A stretch of DNA of 16,032 nt from assembly GCA_013374505.1 (NCBI GenBank), contig QENJ01000054.1:1-16032 (forward strand). The letters run 5' to 3'. The notes below the pieces were generated by a model. The model saw only the letters and a program-made list of their open reading frames with translations. It did not search any database and had not been told where the DNA came from. The translations under genes were made by a program, and so were the position numbers. This document shows, in pieces, positions 14,075 through 16,032 of this stretch. Each line of letters opens with the position of its first letter. The stretch's first letter is position 1. This DNA comes from Candidatus Methanophagaceae archaeon. GTDB taxonomy: Archaea > Halobacteriota > Syntropharchaeia > Alkanophagales > Methanospirareceae.

Positions 14075-14605
14075 ATGGAACTAATAGTACTGAGATTAGG
14101 GCACCGTCCGGAACGAGACAAACGGATAACCACGCATGTAGGGTTAGTAGGACGCGCCTTAGGTGCTAAAGGTATGTTACTCACATCTAATGATAAAGGC
14201 ATAGAGCGAAGTCTAAGAGAAGTAACAAGTAGCTGGGGTGGCGACTTCTTTGTGCAGACAGGCGTGAAATGGAAAGAAGAAGTAACGAACTGGAAACGAG
14301 AAGGCGGAAAAGTCTGTCACCTGACGATGTACGGCGAAAACATCCTTGACGTGATAGTGGAGCTAAGAGAACGTGCAGTAAAATTAATGGTCGTAGTAGG
14401 TGCCGAGAAGGTGCCGTATGCCGTATTCGAAGCGGCGGACTGGAACATTGCCGTGGGCAACCAACCGCATTCAGAAATAGCGGCTTTGGCATTGTTCCTC
14501 GATCATTTGCAAGAGGGTAAAGAACTAAAGACCAAATTCGCAGATGCGAAACTGGAAATAGAGCCACTGCGAAGAGGAAAAGCAATGAAAGCCACTGAGA
14601 CATAA
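14075..14605 (+). CDS. tRNA (cytidine-56 2'-O)-methyltransferase, archaeal Trm56
   Basis: aTrm56 methylates the 2'-OH of C56 in the T-loop of archaeal tRNAs, stabilising the elbow. It is a SPOUT-family enzyme with a C-terminal knot that binds S-adenosylmethionine. The 176-aa protein has LRLGHRPERDKRITTHVGL (6-24), HLTMYGENI (82-90) and the knot sequence VVVGAEKVPYAVFEAADWNI (105-124), then AVGNQPHSEIAALALFL. All are typical, and the family is archaeal. It stands alone on its strand, converging with the SWIM gene (26-base gap). The upstream gap is AT-rich, but I see no strong ribosome site before ATG 14075. Confidence 0.95.
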   Translation: MELIVLRLGHRPERDKRITTHVGLVGRALGAKGMLLTSNDKGIERSLREVTSSWGGDFFVQTGVKWKEEVTNWKREGGKVCHLTMYGENILDVIVELRERAVKLMVVVGAEKVPYAVFEAADWNIAVGNQPHSEIAALALFLDHLQEGKELKTKFADAKLEIEPLRRGKAMKATET

Positions 14606-14631
14606 AAATCGCCGTTACGTTCCGTGAGGTC

Positions 14632-15525
14632 CTATTCCTCATCTGAGTCCCCGGATGCCGTTTGTAATGCCGTACGGCTTGCCGTTTCGTATGCTTTTGA
14701 TAGCAAAGAATTGAGATTGGTTCTACCAACGGAGAAAGGCGCGTCACCAAGTCTTTCGAGTATTGCATTCTCTACCGCGGGACGAGCAGGGTTAACGGAA
14801 AAAGTATCCAATGCTTCTCCCGCTTGCCAGAACGAGTCCAAATATTCCTCCCGAGGTTTGAGTTTTTCAGCCGTAATGGATGCAGTTGTTATCGCTTCAC
14901 GTTCTTCTGCCTCAGTAGTGGCAACGGCACGTTTTTCGCGAAGAGCCGCAATAAACTCTTCTTTTGTTCGGCCACGGAGTTTGAATATAAGAAACGGGTC
15001 ATCGTCAAACCGCTCTGCTAAGAGATAATAAACAGCAGCGATATGTTTGCAGGGGTTTGCCCAATCAGGACATGAGCAGTTAGTTTTTAGCTCTTTCTTT
15101 GATGTCGGAAAAAAAGCGACTTTAGCGTCTCTAAAAGCATCTTCGATGTCGTGTGGCATCTCGCCGGAAAGCAACTTAGCTGCGAATATCGCCTTCGAGG
15201 CCATTGCTTCTGTTACAATATCCCATTCCGGTTCAGAAATGGGGTTCAATTGAATTCTGACTGCGTATGGTTTTGCACGTGTGCCTTGAACCTTAGCGGT
15301 AACTGCGCCTTTCTGGACGTCAATTGAGATTACCTGCCCTTTTCGTGCATACGTGCGGCCGCGGGTTAGTCTTGCACCCATATTGAATGATTCGAGCACT
15401 GCTATCCAGCGTTCCGACCACCACGTCTCACCAATTGCGCCTCGTTTGCTCTTGGCCTTTATGCCGTTCCTTACTTCTTTTGGTTTCGCGGGTTTGTAAT
15501 AGCCCCAGTAACTGCCCCAGCTCAT
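14632..15525 (-). CDS. SWIM zinc-finger protein
   Basis: A 297-aa protein with a SWIM zinc finger, C150-x-C152-x6-C159-x-H161 (CSCPDWANPCKHIAAVYYLL), a module that binds DNA or proteins. The N-terminal region (about 30-100), with GETWWSERWIAVLESF and a small beta-rich domain (RTYARKGQVISIDVQKG), matches prokaryotic SWIM proteins that are often encoded beside SNF2-type helicases. No helicase lies on either side here. The C-terminal third (about 195-297) is Glu/Ala/Thr-rich and probably helical or disordered, ending in an acidic tail. The start is ATG 15525-15523 with no clear ribosome site; the upstream region is AT-rich (TATTTAATTAAATG), fitting a TATA promoter. Confidence 0.9.
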   Translation of the reverse strand: MSWGSYWGYYKPAKPKEVRNGIKAKSKRGAIGETWWSERWIAVLESFNMGARLTRGRTYARKGQVISIDVQKGAVTAKVQGTRAKPYAVRIQLNPISEPEWDIVTEAMASKAIFAAKLLSGEMPHDIEDAFRDAKVAFFPTSKKELKTNCSCPDWANPCKHIAAVYYLLAERFDDDPFLIFKLRGRTKEEFIAALREKRAVATTEAEEREAITTASITAEKLKPREEYLDSFWQAGEALDTFSVNPARPAVENAILERLGDAPFSVGRTNLNSLLSKAYETASRTALQTASGDSDEE

Positions 15526-15587
15526 GATTTGTACTATAAATGGGTTGTATAATATTTAATTAAATGTTGCAATGCAATGTTTGTCAA

Positions 15588-15632
15588 CGACCTCTAGACT
15601 GCAAATTGGGGGCCTCTCGAGGCAGGAGGTCG
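15588..15632. other. Nested GC-rich stem-loop in an intergenic region
   Basis: CGACCTC (15588-15594) pairs with GAGGTCG (15626-15632), and inside it GCCT-CTCG-AGGC (15612-15623) forms a second hairpin. The element is more GC-rich than the neighbouring AT-rich sequence. It sits between the Nudix stop and the SWIM promoter. It could be a terminator-like or small structured RNA element, or chance. Confidence 0.3.
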
Positions 15633-15705
15633 AGCGATTGGTGTAAGCGCGGGATGTGATGGGTGTTAGCAGCGGTGTGATAGGCGTGTGTTTGAAAATG
15701 AGCTA

Positions 15706-16032
15706 TCAAAAGGAGCGTTGCCCTTTTTTAAACGTTGATATAAAACTGATAAAATCGTCTTTAAGACCTGGGATAAACTGGGCTGGTGAAATCTCGTTTA
15801 ATTCGTCTTCGCTAACCCATATAACTTCAGAGTGGTTTTTTGATTTGGAATCTCCGCCTTTATAAACACATAAAAATTTTATCCCCGGTATCAGTGGTTC
15901 ATTAGGCACCACAATCTCATAAAATTTATGGATATGCTCCACAACGTCAACCTCGGTATTCATTTCCAAACGAAAATGTCTTTTCACGCCATCCGTAAAA
16001 TATTCCGAACGTGCGAGCTGACCTCCACACCC
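15706..16032 (-). CDS. Nudix-like hydrolase with a degenerate Nudix box, C-terminal part
   Basis: The minus-strand frame enters from the right edge (109 codons in window including the stop), so the true start lies outside; the GTG at 15987-15985 is not the start. The first residues in view contain a Nudix-like box: G-QLARS-E-YFTDGVK-R, keeping the G-x5-E-x7-R spacing, but the following REUxEE positions read RHFRLE. Two of the usual metal-binding glutamates are thus replaced by His and Leu. Downstream are typical Nudix strands: VDVVEHIHKFYEIVVPNEP, IKFLCVYKGG and HSEVIWVSEDELNEI. Loss of part of the box is known in GDP-mannose mannosyl hydrolase-like Nudix proteins, so a sugar-nucleotide substrate is possible, as is an inactive protein. 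The C-terminus is complete. Confidence 0.75.
   Translation of the reverse strand, partial: GCGGQLARSEYFTDGVKRHFRLEMNTEVDVVEHIHKFYEIVVPNEPLIPGIKFLCVYKGGDSKSKNHSEVIWVSEDELNEISPAQFIPGLKDDFISFISTFKKGQRSF

Noticed and set aside
14187..14768. Minus-strand 193-codon frame over aTrm56
   Set aside because: aTrm56 on the plus strand is a certain family match; this frame also runs into the SWIM gene in a different frame.
1..16032. tRNA, rRNA or CRISPR array
   Set aside because: I looked for T-loop-like GGTTCRA patterns, rRNA-like blocks and regularly spaced direct repeats and found none outside coding sequence that could be supported.

Overview
The window looks like a chromosomal segment of a euryarchaeon related to methanogens or anaerobic methanotrophs. 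The direct markers are an archaeal tRNA C56 2'-O-methyltransferase (aTrm56), an archaeal-type Ser-His-Asp signal peptidase, a stand-alone archaeal SecD, a DUF84-type ITPase/XTPase and a methanogen-like CobN chelatase subunit. TATA-like boxes sit about 25-30 bases ahead of several starts. I favour an ANME-1/Syntrophoarchaeum-like lineage, but that is recalled resemblance and not something the sequence proves.

Region by region. Positions 1-156 (minus) hold the first 52 codons of an endonuclease III-like protein that runs off the left edge. Positions about 190-1700 are a graveyard of mobile DNA: an IS4-family transposase broken by a one-base frameshift, then split by a 164-bp hairpin-forming MITE-like insert flanked by an 11-bp direct repeat, then cut short by an ACACAGATT-type inverted repeat. 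Next is a large cobN-like gene (1866-5555), followed by about 800 bases of non-coding or decayed sequence with a perfect 24-bp palindrome (6017-6040). dapB (6355-7146, minus) and a signal peptidase gene (7232-7960, plus) diverge from one short intergenic region. A small membrane protein (minus) and the DUF84 phosphatase (plus) form a second divergent pair.

A minus-strand operon follows: zinc ribbon (10612-10803), Yip1-like membrane protein (9982-10611, TTG start directly after the preceding stop) and SppA (9015-9962). After a second ACACAGATT-type inverted repeat (about 10963-11118) come secD (11164-12840, minus) and a membrane-anchored transglutaminase-like protein (13008-13946, minus). aTrm56 (14075-14605, plus) converges on a SWIM zinc-finger protein (14632-15525, minus). 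The window ends in a Nudix-like protein (15706-16032, minus) whose start lies outside.

Functionally, the centre is rich in protein export and membrane quality control: signal peptidase, SppA with a Yip1-like partner, SecD, and an anchored transglutaminase-like enzyme, all within about 6.7 kb. They are not one transcription unit. SecD appears to carry an inserted pair of membrane helices and has no secF beside it. CobN stands alone, with no chelatase ATPase or cobalamin gene nearby. I see no tRNA, rRNA or CRISPR array.
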